Below, piece by piece: positions 24,597 to 33,840 of a stretch of DNA of 64,000 nucleotides. The notes beneath the pieces were generated by a model. It searched no databases, was not told the origin of the DNA, and saw nothing but the letters and a program-made list of their open reading frames with translations. Each line of letters opens with the position of its first letter. The stretch's first letter is position 1. The DNA comes from Nocardioides caldifontis (lineage in GTDB: Bacteria; Actinomycetota; Actinomycetes; Propionibacteriales; Nocardioidaceae). Made by a program: the position numbers and the translations under genes. The stretch spans positions 124,001 through 188,000 of the forward strand of contig NZ_ML701737.1 in assembly GCF_008087345.1 (NCBI RefSeq), read 5' to 3'.

Positions 24597-25880
24597 GTGA
24601 CCACGTCCCCGACCCGCGTCTTCGTCGGCCGCCTGGCCGGGCTGCAGGTCTTCGACCCGGCAGGCGACCAGGTCGGTCGTGTCCGCGACCTCGTCGCCGT
24701 GGTCCGCCCGGGGCAGCTGCCGCCGCGCATCGTCGGGCTCGTCGTCGAGGTCTTCGGGCGCCGCGCGATCTTCATCCCGATGACCCGGGTCACCAGCATC
24801 GACAGCGGGCAGATCATCACCACCGGTGTGGTCAACATGCGCCGCTTCGAGCAGCGCCCCAGCGAGACGCTGGTGGTCGGCGAGATGCTCGACCGCACCG
24901 TGCGGATCAAGGAGAGCGGCGTGGAGGGCACCGTCTACGACCTCGCGATCGAGCAGGAGCGCAACCGCGACTGGGTGGTCAGCCGGGTCGCGGTGCAGGA
25001 GGGGTCGCGGCGCCGCACCCGTGGGGGGTTCGGCCGGCGCGGGCAGACCCACGTCGTCGAGTGGCGCGACATCGAGGGGTTCCACTCGCCGCAGAGCCAG
25101 GGCGCCACCCACCTGCTCGCCGCGCTCGAGGAGATGAAGCCGGCCGACCTGGCCACCGTCATCCACGACCTGCCGCCGAAGCGGCGCGGCGAGATCGCGG
25201 CCGCGCTCGACGACGAGCGGCTCGCCGACGTGCTCGAGGAGCTCCCCGACGAGGACCAGGTCGAGATCCTCCGCCAGCTCGACGAGGAGCGCGCCGCGGA
25301 CGTGCTCGAGGAGATGTCCGCCGACGACGCGGCCGACCTGATCGCCGACCTCCCGCCGGAGATCGCCGAGAAGCTGCTGCTGCTGATGGAGCCCGGCGAG
25401 GCCGAGGACGTGCGGCGGCTGATGACCTACGAGCAGCGGACCGCCGGCGGCATGATGACCACCGAGCCGGTGATCCTGCCGCCCGACGCGACCGTCGCCG
25501 ACGCGCTGGCCCGGGTGCGCAACCCGGAGCTCACCCCCTCGCTCGCCGCCATGGTCTACGTCGTGCGCCCGCCGCTCGAGCCGCCGACCGGCAAGCTCCT
25601 CGGCGTCGCGCACATCCAGCGGCTCCTCCGCGAACCGCCGTCCACGATGCTCGGGGCGATGATCGACGGCTCCGAGGCCGACCCGCTCAAGCCGTCGGCC
25701 ACCCTGGAGGACGTCGCCCGCCACCTCGCGGCGTACAACCTCGTCGCGGCGCCCGTCCTCGACGAGGACGGGCGGCTGCTCGGCGCGGTGACCGTCGACG
25801 ACCTGCTCGACCACCTGCTGCCGGAGAACTGGCGCGACCGGCCGCGCGGCCTGCCGGGGAGGCTCCGTGTCCAGGCGTGA
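24597..25880 (+). CDS. PRC-barrel, MgtE N-terminal and CBS domain protein
   Basis: The 427-residue soluble protein has no membrane segments, so it is not itself an MgtE channel. Two PRC-barrel-like halves come first (RVFVGRLAGLQVFDPAGDQV and VEGTVYDLAIEQERNRDWVV). A MgtE_N superhelix follows, with its acidic repeat (RLADVLEELPDEDQVEILRQ). A CBS pair ends the protein (GGMMTTEPVILPPDATVADA and YNLVAAPVLDEDGRLLGAVT). By family it may sense Mg or nucleotides. It overlaps the DUF1003 gene by 14 nt, so the two are probably coupled. Mycobacteria have a homologue near mrp. Confidence 0.85.
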   Translation: MTTSPTRVFVGRLAGLQVFDPAGDQVGRVRDLVAVVRPGQLPPRIVGLVVEVFGRRAIFIPMTRVTSIDSGQIITTGVVNMRRFEQRPSETLVVGEMLDRTVRIKESGVEGTVYDLAIEQERNRDWVVSRVAVQEGSRRRTRGGFGRRGQTHVVEWRDIEGFHSPQSQGATHLLAALEEMKPADLATVIHDLPPKRRGEIAAALDDERLADVLEELPDEDQVEILRQLDEERAADVLEEMSADDAADLIADLPPEIAEKLLLLMEPGEAEDVRRLMTYEQRTAGGMMTTEPVILPPDATVADALARVRNPELTPSLAAMVYVVRPPLEPPTGKLLGVAHIQRLLREPPSTMLGAMIDGSEADPLKPSATLEDVARHLAAYNLVAAPVLDEDGRLLGAVTVDDLLDHLLPENWRDRPRGLPGRLRVQA

Positions 25881-26448
25881 GGCGAAGGAGACGTCGCGCC
25901 GCGAGCAGCCGTCGCGCACGGCCCGGCTCGACGTCCCCCGCGACACCTCCCGGCGGCTGCTGCGGCGGCCTCGTTTCGAGGAGGACGCCTTCGGCAGGTT
26001 CGCCGAGCGGTTCGCCCGGTTCATGGGCACCGCGAGCTTCCTGCTCTACATGACGCTGTTCGTCACGCTCTGGCTGCTGTGGAACTGGCTGGCACCGGAC
26101 GACGACAAGTTCGACCCGTTCCCGTTCATCTTCCTGACCCTGATGCTCAGCCTCCAGGCGTCGTACGCCGCTCCGCTGATCCTGCTCGCGCAGAACCGCC
26201 AGGAGGACCGCGACCGGGTCATCGCCGAGGGCGACCGCCGCGACAACGCCCGGGCCCGCGCCGACATGGAGTTCCTGGCCCGCGAGGTGGCGGCGCTCCG
26301 GATGGCACTGGGCGAGGTCGCCACCCGCGACTACGTCCGTTCGGAGCTGCGGACGCTGCTCACCGAGATCGAGGAGCTCACCCGCTCGGGGCGTGAGGAA
26401 GACGACGCCGGAGCCGGGGAGGCCACCGAGGAGAGGACCGTACGCTAG
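25867..26448 (+). CDS. DUF1003 membrane protein
   Basis: The 193-residue protein has a basic N-terminus, two membrane helices (GTASFLLYMTLFVTLWLLWN and FIFLTLMLSLQASYAAPLIL) and the family signature LAQNRQEDRDRVIAEGDRR, then a long cytoplasmic coiled coil and acidic tail. DUF1003 function is unknown. The GTG at 25867 lies inside the end of the CBS gene. Pairing with the MgtE-N/CBS protein suggests a membrane module gated by that soluble partner; this is inference. Confidence 0.85.
   Translation: MSRREAKETSRREQPSRTARLDVPRDTSRRLLRRPRFEEDAFGRFAERFARFMGTASFLLYMTLFVTLWLLWNWLAPDDDKFDPFPFIFLTLMLSLQASYAAPLILLAQNRQEDRDRVIAEGDRRDNARARADMEFLAREVAALRMALGEVATRDYVRSELRTLLTEIEELTRSGREEDDAGAGEATEERTVR
26441..26446 (+). 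promoter_or_regulatory. -10 hexamer for leaderless mrp
   Basis: TACGCT inside the 3' end of the DUF1003 gene ends 6 nt before the ATG at 26453. Confidence 0.45.
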
Positions 26449-26452
26449 AGGG

Positions 26453-27616
26453 ATGAGCTCCCCCACCACCGAGCAGGTCACCGCTGCCCTGGCCAAGGTC
26501 GACGACCCGGAGATCCGCCGCCCGATCACCGAGCTCGGCATGGTCGACGACGTCGTGATCGACCCGTCCGGCGCGGTGGTGGTGCGGATCCTGCTGACGG
26601 TGTCCGGCTGCCCGATGCGCGACCGGCTGACCAAGGACGTCACCGCCGCCGTCGCCGCGGTGCCCGGTGTCACCGGCGTCCGCGTCGACATGGGCGTGAT
26701 GAACGAGGAGCAGCGCTCGGCGCTGCAGGCGACGCTGCGCGGCGGCCAGGCGGCACGAGAGATCCCGTTCGCCAAGCCCGGCTCGCTCACCAAGGTCTTC
26801 GCGATCGCCTCCGGCAAGGGCGGCGTCGGCAAGTCCTCGGTCACCGTGAACCTCGGCGTCGCGATGGCGCGCTCCGGGCTGAAGGTCGGCATCGTCGACG
26901 CCGACATCTACGGCCACTCGGTCCCCGCGATGCTCGGGGTAGCCGACTCCCGACCGACCCAGGTCGAGGACACGATCATGCCGGTCCCCACCTCCGAGGG
27001 GCCGTCGGTGATCAGCATCGGGATGCTCAAGCCGCGGCGCGACCAGGTGGTCGCGTGGCGCGGCCCGATGCTCGACCGGGCGCTCGTGCAGATGCTCTCC
27101 GACGTCTTCTGGGGCGACCTCGACGTCCTCCTGCTCGACCTGCCGCCCGGCACCGGTGACGTGGCGATCTCGCTCGGCCAGCACCTCCCCAACGCCGAGG
27201 TGGTCGTGGTGACCACCCCGCAGGAGGCGGCGGCCGAGGTCGCCGAGCGCGCCGGGACGATGGCCTCGATGATGCACCAGCGGGTCGTCGGCGTCGTCGA
27301 GAACATGTCGTTCCTCGCCTGCCCGCACTGCGCGGCCGAGGGCAAGGAGCACCGGCTCGACGTCTTCGGCTCCGGCGGTGGCGGCCGGGTGGCGCAGACC
27401 CTGTCCCAGCGGTTCGGCTACGACGTGCCGCTGCTCGGCGAGGTCGCGCTCGACACCCGGCTCCGCGAGGGCGGCGACTCGGGCCGGCCGATCGTCTCGG
27501 CCGACCCCTCGGCGCCCGCCGCGGTCACCCTCTCGGCGATCGCCGAGCGGCTCGGCGGCCGCAGCCGCAACCTGGCCGGCATGCAGCTCGGGCTCACCCC
27601 GGCGGGCAAGTTCTGA
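26453..27616 (+). CDS. mrp: Mrp/NBP35-type iron-sulfur cluster carrier ATPase
   Basis: The 387-residue protein opens with a MIP18/DUF59 domain (VDDPEIRRPITELGMVDDVV). The P-loop ATPase follows, with deviant Walker A AIASGKGGVGKSSVTVNLGV, VGIVDADIYGHSVPAMLG and LDLPPGTGDVAISLGQHLP. Near the C-terminus FLACPHCAAEG provides the CxxC that in this family holds a bridging Fe-S cluster between subunits. It should carry and deliver Fe-S clusters in the cytosol. It sits beside tatB and faces htrA, as in mycobacteria. An upstream in-frame ATG at 26393 lies inside the DUF1003 gene and is less likely. Confidence 0.93.
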   Translation: MSSPTTEQVTAALAKVDDPEIRRPITELGMVDDVVIDPSGAVVVRILLTVSGCPMRDRLTKDVTAAVAAVPGVTGVRVDMGVMNEEQRSALQATLRGGQAAREIPFAKPGSLTKVFAIASGKGGVGKSSVTVNLGVAMARSGLKVGIVDADIYGHSVPAMLGVADSRPTQVEDTIMPVPTSEGPSVISIGMLKPRRDQVVAWRGPMLDRALVQMLSDVFWGDLDVLLLDLPPGTGDVAISLGQHLPNAEVVVVTTPQEAAAEVAERAGTMASMMHQRVVGVVENMSFLACPHCAAEGKEHRLDVFGSGGGGRVAQTLSQRFGYDVPLLGEVALDTRLREGGDSGRPIVSADPSAPAAVTLSAIAERLGGRSRNLAGMQLGLTPAGKF

Positions 27617-27638
27617 GGCTGTCGGCCATGATGTGCCC

Positions 27639-27968
27639 ATGATGGGCATCGGGCTCGCCGAGTTCCTCGTGATCGGCGTCGTCGCGCTGCTCGTCTTCGG
27701 GCCCGACCGGCTGCCCGACTTCGCCCGCCAGGCGGGCCGGATGGTGCGTCAGGTCCGCACGCTCACGCGGCAGACCCGCGACGACATCCGCAACGAGCTC
27801 GGGCCGGAGTACGCCGACTTCGAGCTCACCGACCTCGACCCCCGCAAGGCGCTGCGCAAGCACATCATGGAGGCGTGGGAGGACGAGGACGACGAGCCCG
27901 CCCCCCGGCGGAAGGAGCGACCGCTCCGGGCCGGGGAGACGCCGCCGTACGACGTCGAGGCGACCTGA
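27639..27968 (+). CDS. tatB: Sec-independent translocase subunit TatB
   Basis: The 109-residue protein begins MMGIGLAEFLVIGVVALLVF followed by GPDRLP: one membrane helix with the conserved Glu (position 8), a GPxxLP hinge, then an amphipathic helix (FARQAGRMVRQVRTLTRQTR) and an acidic tail. With TatA and TatC it exports folded twin-arginine proteins. It is convergent with htrA (6 nt between stops). CATGAT ends 6 nt before the first ATG; the second ATG at 27642 is also possible. Confidence 0.9.
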   Translation: MMGIGLAEFLVIGVVALLVFGPDRLPDFARQAGRMVRQVRTLTRQTRDDIRNELGPEYADFELTDLDPRKALRKHIMEAWEDEDDEPAPRRKERPLRAGETPPYDVEAT

Positions 27969-27974
27969 GCCTGC

Positions 27975-29327
27975 TCAGCCGACCTTCGCGTCGAGCCGCA
28001 CGTCGACGGTGAACTGACGGTCGCCGCGCTGCGCGGTCAGCGTGATCGTCTCGCCGGGCCGGTGGGTGCGGATCGCGACGATGAGCGCGATCGCGTCCGG
28101 GACCGGGGAGCCCTCGACGGCGACCACGCGGTCGCCGTCGCGGAGCCCGGCCTGGTCGGCCGGGGTGCCGTCGGGCACCTCGACGAGGGTCGCGCCCTCG
28201 GTGGAGTTGCTGACGTCGGCGCCGATGATCGGGTACTCCGCCTCGCCCCGGCGCAGGATCTGCTGCGCGGTCACCCGCACCTGCTCCATCGGGATCGCGA
28301 ACCCGACGCCGATGTTGCCGCGCTGCCCGATCGCCGGGCCACCGGTGGTGGCGATCGCGGAGTTCACGCCGACCACCTCGCCGCGGAGGTTCACCAGCGG
28401 ACCACCGCTGTTGCCCGGGTTGATCGCCGCGTCGGTCTGCACCGCGTTGATGTACGACGACACGTCGCCCGCGCCGCTGGTGGTGACCGGGCGGTCGACG
28501 GCGCTGATGATCCCCGAGGTGACGGTGCTCGACAGGCCGAGCGGCGACCCGATCGCGACCACGGTCTCCCCGACGTGCATCGTCCGCGAGGAGCCGAGCG
28601 CCACGGGCTCCAGCCCGCCGGTGTTGCGGACCTCGAGCACCGCGACGTCGTACACCGGGCTGCGGCCGACGATCGTCGCCTCCCGGACCCGGCCGTCGTT
28701 GTCGACGACGGTGATCGTGCCGTCGTCGGCCGCTCCCTCGACGACGTGGTTGTTGGTGATGACGTGGCCCTCGTCGTCGACGACGAACCCGGAGCCGGTC
28801 GCGCCGGAGCCGGTCTCGTCGCCACCCGCGCCGGCCGCGCGGATCTGCACGGTGCTCGGCAGCACCTTCTCGGCGACCGCGGCCACGCTGCGGTTGTCGG
28901 GGTCGAGCGGCTCGGCGGTGCTGCTCCCCGAGAGCACGCCGTCCTCGGAGCCGGTCAGCAGCACGATCGCGCCGCCGACCAGGCCGCCGAGCAGCCCGAA
29001 GACCAGGGCGGTGCTGAGCAGGACGGGCCAGACCCAGCCGGGGACCGCTCCCTGCCGCCGTTCGGAAGGTGGTGGCGGCACCGGGGCGCCGGGGGTGGCC
29101 CAGACGTCACGGGGCTGCGACCAGCCCGGCTGCGGCTGGGGCTGGGGTGCGGGCTGGTGGAGCGCCGGAGGGGCGCCGAAGGGCGGCCCCGCGAAGGGCG
29201 GCGGGCCGTAGGGGTGGCTCTCCGGGTGGCCGTTTCCGGGCGTGCCCTGGTGGTCCTCGTGCGCCGTCGGGTCGTCGACGCGCTGGTCGTCGGGGCCGGG
29301 CGGGGTCACCGGGCCATTGTGGCCCAC
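27975..29327 (-). CDS. htrA: HtrA/DegP-like membrane-anchored serine protease with PDZ domain
   Basis: The 450-residue protein has a long Pro/Gln-rich cytoplasmic N-terminus and one membrane helix at about 97-118 (WPVLLSTALVFGLLGGLVGG). An S1C protease domain lies outside: His in VITNNHVVEG, Asp in SPVYDVAVLEV, Ser in AAINPGNSGGPLVN. A C-terminal PDZ contains VEVPDGTPADQAGLRDGDRV. It degrades or senses misfolded envelope proteins. It lies 25 nt downstream of the anti-sigma gene, in the order sigE-rseA-htrA seen in mycobacteria, and is likely part of that stress regulon. Confidence 0.94.
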   Translation of the reverse strand: MGHNGPVTPPGPDDQRVDDPTAHEDHQGTPGNGHPESHPYGPPPFAGPPFGAPPALHQPAPQPQPQPGWSQPRDVWATPGAPVPPPPSERRQGAVPGWVWPVLLSTALVFGLLGGLVGGAIVLLTGSEDGVLSGSSTAEPLDPDNRSVAAVAEKVLPSTVQIRAAGAGGDETGSGATGSGFVVDDEGHVITNNHVVEGAADDGTITVVDNDGRVREATIVGRSPVYDVAVLEVRNTGGLEPVALGSSRTMHVGETVVAIGSPLGLSSTVTSGIISAVDRPVTTSGAGDVSSYINAVQTDAAINPGNSGGPLVNLRGEVVGVNSAIATTGGPAIGQRGNIGVGFAIPMEQVRVTAQQILRRGEAEYPIIGADVSNSTEGATLVEVPDGTPADQAGLRDGDRVVAVEGSPVPDAIALIVAIRTHRPGETITLTAQRGDRQFTVDVRLDAKVG

Positions 29328-29352
29328 CGGTCGAAACGGACGGCCGGGTCGG

Positions 29353-29844
29353 TCAGCGCAGCGGCGCAGGGAGCCCTTCGGAGGAGCGGGAGCCGCCCGG
29401 GCCGGTGAACGTGGTGGGAGTGGGGCGGGCGCTGGGCGAGCCGCCGACGTTGGCGCCCGCGGGGGCGGAGCCGGTCTCGCCGACGACCGCGGTGAGCCCC
29501 CAGCCCATCAGCGCCACCACCGAGGCGGCGCCGACACCGATCGCGACGCCGGTCCCCCGCCGGGGGTGGCGGTAGTCGGAGACCACCGACGACCAGCCGG
29601 TGACCACCTCGCCGCGCTCGCCGGACTGCCAGCCGGAGAGGGACTCCGTGATCCGCTCGGTGGGGCACGGCGGCGCCCCGAGCGAGGCGAGCCGCTGCTT
29701 GAGCCACATCTCGCGCTCGACCTCGGCCCGGCAGCTCGCGCAGCCGAGCACGTGGCGCCAGGCCCGGTCGAGCTCGGCGGGCGGCAGCTGCCCGTCCACC
29801 ATCGCCGAGACGGTGGAGCCGAGGTGCCGGGAGAACGACCGCAT
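29353..29844 (-). CDS. rseA: RseA-like anti-sigma factor with zinc-binding ZAS domain
   Basis: The 163-residue protein starts [37 protein letters not shown] gives the H-x3-C-x2-C zinc anti-sigma motif, and a membrane helix (GVAIGVGAASVVALMGWGLT) sits near residues 106-125 with a Ser/Pro/Thr tail outside. It should hold SigE at the membrane or redox-sensitively and release it on envelope stress. The start codon shares one base with the sigE stop (TGATG at 29842-29846); a GTG three bases upstream is an alternative. Confidence 0.88.
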   Translation of the reverse strand: MRSFSRHLGSTVSAMVDGQLPPAELDRAWRHVLGCASCRAEVEREMWLKQRLASLGAPPCPTERITESLSGWQSGERGEVVTGWSSVVSDYRHPRRGTGVAIGVGAASVVALMGWGLTAVVGETGSAPAGANVGGSPSARPTPTTFTGPGGSRSSEGLPAPLR

Positions 29845-30509
29845 CACGACGGGGTCCCCGCCTGGGGCGGGACGGCGTGGTGGAGCTCCATGGGACCCGA
29901 GTATCGCTCGCGACCCCCGCTGGGCGCACGGTGGGCCAGCGCCTTGCGGAGCTGGGCACGGCCGCGGTGGATCCGCGAGCGGACGGTGCCCATCCGGACG
30001 CCGAGCACCCGGGCGATCTCCTCGTAGCTGAGCCCCTCGACGTCGCAGAGCACCACGGCGGCGCGCAGCTCCGGGGACAGCGCGGCGAGCGCGGCTTCCA
30101 CGTCGGGGTCGAACAGCGAGTCGAGGACCCGCCGGTCGGACGCCGCCACGCGTAGCGGCGCCTTGGTGTCGATCCCCTCGGCGATCGGGTCGAACCGGAT
30201 CCGCGAGCGGCGCCGGGCGGAGTCGAGGAACAGGTTGGTGGTGATCCGGTTGAGCCAGGCCTCGACGCTGCCGGGGCGGGTGCGGGACCAGTCGAACCCG
30301 TCGAAGGAGCGGAAGACCCGGACGAAGACCTCCTGGGTGAGGTCCTCGGCGTCGGCGCGGTTGCCGGTCAGCCGGTAGGCGAGCCGGTGGACGCGGGCGG
30401 AGTGCTGCTCGACCAGCTCCTCCCAGGTGGGGCGCTCCTGGGCAGGGTCGGTCCCCGGGGCGTCGTACGACGCGGCGGCCCGGGTGGGCTCGTCGGTCTG
30501 CGTGGTCAT
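29844..30509 (-). CDS. sigE: ECF RNA polymerase sigma factor SigE
   Basis: The 221-residue protein has region 2 at about 35-100 ([40 protein letters not shown]) and region 4 at about 145-195 ([40 protein letters not shown]). It redirects RNA polymerase to envelope-stress promoters. Neighbours rseA and htrA downstream and a divergent O-methyltransferase upstream match the mycobacterial sigE locus. GGAGACGCCG precedes the ATG at 30509. Downstream in-frame Met or earlier starts are not needed. Confidence 0.93.
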   Translation of the reverse strand: MTTQTDEPTRAAASYDAPGTDPAQERPTWEELVEQHSARVHRLAYRLTGNRADAEDLTQEVFVRVFRSFDGFDWSRTRPGSVEAWLNRITTNLFLDSARRRSRIRFDPIAEGIDTKAPLRVAASDRRVLDSLFDPDVEAALAALSPELRAAVVLCDVEGLSYEEIARVLGVRMGTVRSRIHRGRAQLRKALAHRAPSGGRERYSGPMELHHAVPPQAGTPS

Positions 30510-30705
30510 CGGCGTCTCCTCGTGCCGCACGGGGCGGCAGCACCACGCTAGGGACGCCGGCTGAGAGCGCGCTGAACGCTCCCCGTGGAACTGCTGCGAC
30601 CCCGGCGGAGCAGCGGGCGGACGCGGGCCGGGCGTTCGGTAGAGTCCGGCTGTCACCACGCCGGGGTCACCGGTGCTGCAACGCCGCTGATGGAGGGGGC
30701 CACCC

Positions 30706-31350
30706 ATGCCCGGACCGACCGGACTCAAGCCTGCGAGCTGGCTGCACGCCGAGGAGTTCGTCGCCGAGGACGAGGCGCTCGCCGAGGCCCGGGCCCGCGC
30801 CGCCGAGCTGGGCATCGCGCCGCTCGGCCAGGGCGCCGGCGCGGTCCTCCGGTTCCTCGCCAACCTGACCCAGGCCAAGTCGGTCGTGGAGATCGGCACC
30901 GGCACCGGCGTCTCGGGGCTGTGGCTGCTGCAGGGGATGCGCCCCGACGGCGTGCTCACCACCGTCGACACCGAGGCCGAGCACCAGCGGGTGGCCAAGA
31001 AGACCTTCGCCGCCGCCGGGATCGCCTCCCAGCGGGCCCGGCTGATCAACGGTGCCGCGCTCGACGTGCTCCCCCGGCTGACCGACGGCCACTACGACCT
31101 GGTCTTCTGCGACGGCGACAAGCGGGAGTACTCCGACTACCTCACCGAGGCGCTCCGGCTCCTCAAGCCCGGCGGCGTCGTGGCGTTCGACAACGCCCTC
31201 TGGCACGACCGGGTCGCCGACCCCGCCCAGCGCGACCCGGAGACCGTGGCGATCCGCGAGCTCGGCCGTCAGGTGCGCGAGAGCGAGGAGCTGCTGCCGG
31301 TCATGCTGCCGGTGAGCGACGGGCTGCTCGTGGCGCGCAAGCTGGCCTGA
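30706..31350 (+). CDS. SAM-dependent O-methyltransferase (catechol-type fold)
   Basis: The 214-residue cytosolic enzyme of Pfam Methyltransf_3 begins [40 protein letters not shown] is the SAM-binding loop, and [20 protein letters not shown] supplies the metal-binding Asp region. GGAGGGGG lies 6 nt before the ATG. It diverges from sigE across 197 nt. The same arrangement occurs in mycobacteria (Rv1220c beside sigE), but the substrate is not known. No membrane segments or extra domains. Confidence 0.9.
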   Translation: MPGPTGLKPASWLHAEEFVAEDEALAEARARAAELGIAPLGQGAGAVLRFLANLTQAKSVVEIGTGTGVSGLWLLQGMRPDGVLTTVDTEAEHQRVAKKTFAAAGIASQRARLINGAALDVLPRLTDGHYDLVFCDGDKREYSDYLTEALRLLKPGGVVAFDNALWHDRVADPAQRDPETVAIRELGRQVRESEELLPVMLPVSDGLLVARKLA

Positions 31351-31354
31351 GCCG

Positions 31355-31903
31355 TCAGCTGCTGGGGACCCAGTAGCGCAGCTTCCCCTGGCGGGTGTCC
31401 TCGTACTGCCCGCCGGCCTTCTCGATCACCCGCCGCGAGGCGACGTTGTCGATGTCGCAGGTCACCAGCACCGGGTCGATCCCCCGCTCGGCGCAGAGCT
31501 CGAGCATGTCGAGGAGCGCCGCGGTGGCGTGCCCCTTCCCGCGCGCGGAGGGTCGGACGGCGTAGCCGATGTGACCGCCCCACTCGTGGAGCAGCTCGTT
31601 GAGCTCGTGGCGCAGCGCGATGCGGCCGACGTACTCACCGTCCTCGACCATCCACAGCTCGGTGGCCGCGACGTACGCCCGGGGGCGCGGCTCGTCGGGG
31701 TCGCGCTGCCGGAGCAGGAACCGGACGAGCTCGGCGAAGGTGTCCGGGTGGCGGAGCCCCTCGGCGGTGAAGTCGACGCCGGGGAACCGCCCCTCGGCGG
31801 GCCAGGACGGCAGCCGGAGGCTGTCGTCACCGGCGTCGTCGGCCTCGGCGAGCGCGGCGAGGTACGAGCGGTGGTACCGGACGTCGGGGTCGACCAGCCG
31901 CAC
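31355..31903 (-). CDS. GNAT-family N-acetyltransferase
   Basis: The 182-residue protein starts at GTG 31903 (VRLVDPDVRYHRSYLAALAE). YVGRIALRHELNELLHEWGG and IGYAVRPSARGKGHATAALL hold the acetyl-CoA pyrophosphate loop (R-x-x-G-x-G/A). IDNVASRRVIEKAGGQY is motif B. The acceptor amine is unknown. It starts 3 nt after the stop of the preceding gene (31907-32257) and is the last of a pepA operon. It ends 5 nt from the convergent O-methyltransferase gene. Confidence 0.87.
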   Translation of the reverse strand: MRLVDPDVRYHRSYLAALAEADDAGDDSLRLPSWPAEGRFPGVDFTAEGLRHPDTFAELVRFLLRQRDPDEPRPRAYVAATELWMVEDGEYVGRIALRHELNELLHEWGGHIGYAVRPSARGKGHATAALLDMLELCAERGIDPVLVTCDIDNVASRRVIEKAGGQYEDTRQGKLRYWVPSS

Positions 31904-31906
31904 GGC

Positions 31907-32257
31907 TCAGTAGCGGGGTGCGGCGAGGAACCCCGCGGCGCCCTCGGCGACCGCGACCACCTGGCACGGCTCGACGAGCACCGGCGGCGCGCCGACCAGC
32001 TTCGAGCCCGGCGCGTCGGCCGCGGTGGCGGTGAACTGCTCCTGGAAGGCCGCGCGGGCGGCGTCGGACTCGAAGACGTAGCACCCCTCGAACCACTCGC
32101 CCACGCGCATCCGCCAGGTCTTGAACCGCAGCCCCTCCATGCCGGTGAAGCGGGCGTGCGAGCTCTCCTCGACGTACGCCGCGAGCTCCGCCGCCGTGCC
32201 CGCGGGCGCGTCGGCGAGCGACCAGCGGACGGTGAGTCCGTGGAGCGGTGCGGTCAT
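31907..32257 (-). CDS. Small YdhR-like ABM-fold protein of unknown function
   Basis: The 116-residue protein has blocks HGLTVRWSLADAPAGTAAEL, ARFTGMEGLRFKTWRMRVGE and WFEGCYVFESDAARAAFQEQ. The alternation of a strand, helix and a GLxFKxW...GG/GCYVFxS segment resembles YdhR-like dimeric alpha/beta barrel proteins, but no catalytic residues are known. The ATG overlaps the pepA stop (ATGA), and GGAGGAACCG is upstream, so it is translated with pepA. The operon gives no clear hint of function. Confidence 0.6.
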   Translation of the reverse strand: MTAPLHGLTVRWSLADAPAGTAAELAAYVEESSHARFTGMEGLRFKTWRMRVGEWFEGCYVFESDAARAAFQEQFTATAADAPGSKLVGAPPVLVEPCQVVAVAEGAAGFLAAPRY

Positions 32258-33819
32258 CGGTTCCTCCTCCGTGGCGGCGTGACGCCTGCGAGCGGCTGGC
32301 GCTGCTCGAGCCAGTGCAGCAGCGCCCGGGCGCCGAAGCCGGTCGCGCCCGCGGTCCACTCGAACGCGTCGACCGGCGAGTCGCCCACCGACGCGATGTC
32401 GAGGTGGGCCCACGGGACACCGCCGGTGAACGGGCGGAGGAACAGCGCGGCGGTGATCGCGCCAGGAGTGCCGGCCGCGTTGTCGGCGTCGGCCACCGAG
32501 GACTCGAGCAGCTCCTCGTAGTCGTCGGCCAGCGGCATCCGCCACAGCGGCTCGCCCGCGGCCCGGCCCGCGGCGAGCAGGTGGTCGGCGAGCGCGTCGT
32601 CGGAGGCGAACAGCCCGCCGGTGCGCTGCCCCAGCGAGATCTTCATGGCGCCGGTGAGGGTGGCGACGTCGACGAGGACCGTCGGCGCCAGCTTGTCGAC
32701 GGCGTAGGCGAGCGCGTCGGCGAGCACCAGCCGCCCCTCGGCGTCGGTGTTGGTGACCTCGGAGGTGCGGCCGCCGTAGTGGCGGATCACGTCGCCCGGG
32801 CGAAGCGCGTTGCCGTCGACGGCGTTCTCGGCGCAGGCCAGGAGCCCGGTCACCCGGACCGGGCAGCCGACCTCGGCGAGGCTCCGCATCACCGCGAGCA
32901 CGACGCCGGCGCCGGTCATGTCGCGCTTCATGTTCATCATCGCCTCGGCCGGCTTGATCGAGAGCCCGCCGGTGTCGAACGTGATCCCCTTGCCGACCAG
33001 CACGACGTGCGCGGCGCGGCGTGCACCGGTCGACGGCGTGTAGCGCAGCTCCACCAGCCGGGGCGGCGTGGCCGAGGCCTGGCCGACCCCGAGGATGCCG
33101 CCGAACCCCTCCTTGGCGAGCGCCTTCTCGTCGCGGACCGTGACCTCGAGCCCCGAGGCGGCGGCGACCTCGGTGGCCCGGTCGGCCATCCAGGCGGGGT
33201 TCTTCTCGTTGGAGGGGGTGAGCGCCAGCGACCGGGACAGCCATCCGGCGCGTCCGGACGCGAGCCCCGCGGCAAGCGCCTCGGACCGCCGGTCGGGGCT
33301 CCCCGGCTGCGCGAGCACGAAGCGACGGGCGGGGCGCTGCGGGCCCGACGTCTTCCGGTGGAAGGTGAACGACCCGAGCACCAGCCCCTCGACGAAGGCG
33401 CGCAGCCCCGCGTCGTGGGCGACCGAAGGCACGGAGGTCGCGACGCGGTCGCGGCCCCGGGTGCAGCGGGCGACGGCGGCGCCGGCGCGGCGCAGGTCGC
33501 CCGGGCGCCGGCTCCCGACGCCGACGAGCAGCACCGTGCCGGGCAGGTCGTCGTCGGCGGCGAGCACGAGGTGCTCGACGACCTCGCCGGCAGTGCCCTT
33601 GGCCTCGTGGCGCTCGAGCAGCCTCAGCAGGTCGACGCCGATGCGGTCGACGACCTCCGCGGCCCCCGGCCCGAGGACGAGCTCGTCGTCCTCCTTCTCG
33701 AACGGCAGCGCGAGCACGTCGGCGCCGGGGATCTGTGTCAGCGAGGAGCCGCTCAGCTCCACGTCGGGCAGGAGCCCGTCCCCCGTGCCGGTGTCGATGC
33801 CGGCTTCCAGCTCAGCCAT
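32254..33819 (-). CDS. pepA: Leucyl aminopeptidase (M17)
   Basis: The 521-residue protein has the M17 layout: a variable N-terminal macro-like domain and a catalytic C-terminal domain from about residue 195. VGKGITFDTGGLSIKPAEAM carries the metal Lys/Asp, MKRDMTGAGVVLAVMRSL the second Lys region, and VTNTDAEGRLVLADAL is the signature octapeptide with the metal Asp/Glu and Arg. It would remove N-terminal residues as a hexamer with two Zn/Mn per subunit. It lies 21 nt after the DUF3117 gene and is coupled to two downstream genes. Confidence 0.94.
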   Translation of the reverse strand: MAELEAGIDTGTGDGLLPDVELSGSSLTQIPGADVLALPFEKEDDELVLGPGAAEVVDRIGVDLLRLLERHEAKGTAGEVVEHLVLAADDDLPGTVLLVGVGSRRPGDLRRAGAAVARCTRGRDRVATSVPSVAHDAGLRAFVEGLVLGSFTFHRKTSGPQRPARRFVLAQPGSPDRRSEALAAGLASGRAGWLSRSLALTPSNEKNPAWMADRATEVAAASGLEVTVRDEKALAKEGFGGILGVGQASATPPRLVELRYTPSTGARRAAHVVLVGKGITFDTGGLSIKPAEAMMNMKRDMTGAGVVLAVMRSLAEVGCPVRVTGLLACAENAVDGNALRPGDVIRHYGGRTSEVTNTDAEGRLVLADALAYAVDKLAPTVLVDVATLTGAMKISLGQRTGGLFASDDALADHLLAAGRAAGEPLWRMPLADDYEELLESSVADADNAAGTPGAITAALFLRPFTGGVPWAHLDIASVGDSPVDAFEWTAGATGFGARALLHWLEQRQPLAGVTPPRRRNR

Positions 33820-33840
33820 CTGCGTGAGCGGCCGTCCCGG

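Noticed and set aside
30587-30591. GGAAC as a SigE-type -35 upstream of the O-methyltransferase
   Set aside because: No GTT -10 occurs at 16-18 nt; the nearest is about 43 nt away.
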